A stretch of 5,671 bases of DNA from an uncultured bacterium (GTDB lineage: Bacteria > Bacteroidota > Bacteroidia > CAILMK01): NCBI GenBank assembly GCA_903835275.1, contig CAILMK010000294.1:1-5671 (forward strand), written 5' to 3'. A program made the translations under genes and the position numbers. How positions within the stretch are numbered: the first letter of the stretch is position 1; every line of letters starts with the position of its first letter. The notes under the pieces were generated by a model that searched no databases, was not told where the DNA came from, and was given only the letters and a program-made list of their open reading frames with translations. Shown in pieces: positions 5,204 to 5,671 of the stretch.

Positions 5204-5671
5204 ATGGCACAGAACAAAAGATTTATTTACCTCCTTTTCCTCGTAGCATTTGCAGGATTATCTGCATTCGCGGTACTTTATAAGGGGAAAAAAGAGAATG
5301 ACAGTTTCCTTACTCCTTTAAAGGAACGCAAAGGAGCAATGGCAACCACACAAGAGTGGAAAAAAGTAAAATCCACCGCGGAAGGATTATTCACTCAACT
5401 TAAAAAAGACCCCAATGATACCAAATCCAAATTATTACTTTCACAAGTATACATACAGGAAGGCCGCATAACTGGAGATCATGCGTATTATGATCCTGCA
5501 TCACTCAAAGTATTAGACAATATTTTAAAAACACAGCCAAATCACTTTGAAGCATTATGCTTTAAAGCAACAGTATTATTATCACAACATCATTTCGCCG
5601 ATGGATTGGCGCTGGCACAACAAGCATCCTCACAGTATGTAGGTAATGCTTACGTTTTCGGACTGATCACA
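5204..5671 (+). CDS. Partial membrane-anchored TPR protein (N-terminal 156 residues)
   Basis: The frame opens at ATG 5204 and is still open at the right edge. Residues 1-6 (MAQNKR) are polar and basic. Residues about 7-26 (FIYLLFLVAFAGLSAFAVLY) are a hydrophobic membrane segment without a convincing cleavage site, so a signal anchor with a periplasmic C-terminal part is likely. A charged linker (27-55) precedes helical pairs with TPR character. One is at about 57-87 (TAEGLFTQLKKDPNDTKSKLLLSQVYIQEG). Another starts at about 100 (SLKVLDNILKTQPNHFEALCFKATVLLSQHHFADGLALAQQAS, ending near 142). Asp-Pro-Asn and Gln-Pro-Asn turns begin the repeat units. TPRs generally mediate protein-protein contacts. 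It lies 127 bases after the DUF4331 pair on the same strand, with a hairpin between, so it may be co-transcribed with partial attenuation or have its own promoter. A role in DUF4331 protein assembly is inference from context only. Confidence 0.85.
   Translation, partial: MAQNKRFIYLLFLVAFAGLSAFAVLYKGKKENDSFLTPLKERKGAMATTQEWKKVKSTAEGLFTQLKKDPNDTKSKLLLSQVYIQEGRITGDHAYYDPASLKVLDNILKTQPNHFEALCFKATVLLSQHHFADGLALAQQASSQYVGNAYVFGLIT

Noticed and set aside
1..5671. Defence system, toxin-antitoxin pair, prophage or insertion sequence
   Set aside because: No nuclease, transposase, integrase, toxin or phage motif is visible in any of the supported genes.

Overview
The window suggests a member of the Bacteroidota. 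One protein ends in a typical type IX secretion (T9SS) sorting domain. Another begins with a lipoprotein signal of the relaxed Bacteroidota type. No start codon has a clear Shine-Dalgarno sequence, the starts being preceded by A/T-rich leaders instead. Several upstream regions carry partial matches to the TTG / TAnnTTTG promoter pattern of that phylum. No RNA gene, integrase, transposase or CRISPR array is visible.

Layout. (1) Positions 1-313, minus strand: the first part of an AT-rich gene (about 30% GC by hand count) for a membrane-anchored protein I do not recognise. It runs off the left edge. (2) 314-474: an intergenic stretch with a promoter candidate for that gene, a short repeat-like motif and a GC-rich palindrome that may end the next gene's transcript. 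(3) 475-963, minus strand: a small predicted lipoprotein. (4) 964-1252: the divergent intergenic region, holding a roughly 100 bp C/G-rich inverted-repeat element and a separate palindrome that could be an operator. (5) 1253-2992 and 3016-5076, plus strand: two paralogous exported DUF4331 proteins in tandem, 23 bases apart. (6) 5077-5203: an intergenic stretch with a perfect hairpin and AACAGTA repeats. (7) 5204 to the right edge, plus strand: the start of a membrane-anchored TPR protein.

How the genes may work together. The two DUF4331 genes are almost certainly co-transcribed, and the TPR gene may be read from the same transcript. Both DUF4331 proteins have Sec signal peptides predicted to be cut at the same residue, leaving the family's SSHREAP motif at the mature N-terminus. 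Only the second has a T9SS sorting domain, so one paralog should reach the cell surface or medium while the other should stay in the periplasm unless exported some other way. The TPR protein, anchored in the inner membrane, could act in assembly or scaffolding, but that is inference. The biochemical function of DUF4331 is not known to me.

I see no clear sign of a new defence or mobile system. The most informative features are the differently sorted DUF4331 pair, the patchy nucleotide identity between the two copies, and the CCCTCTCC/GGAGAGGG palindromes on both sides of the pair.
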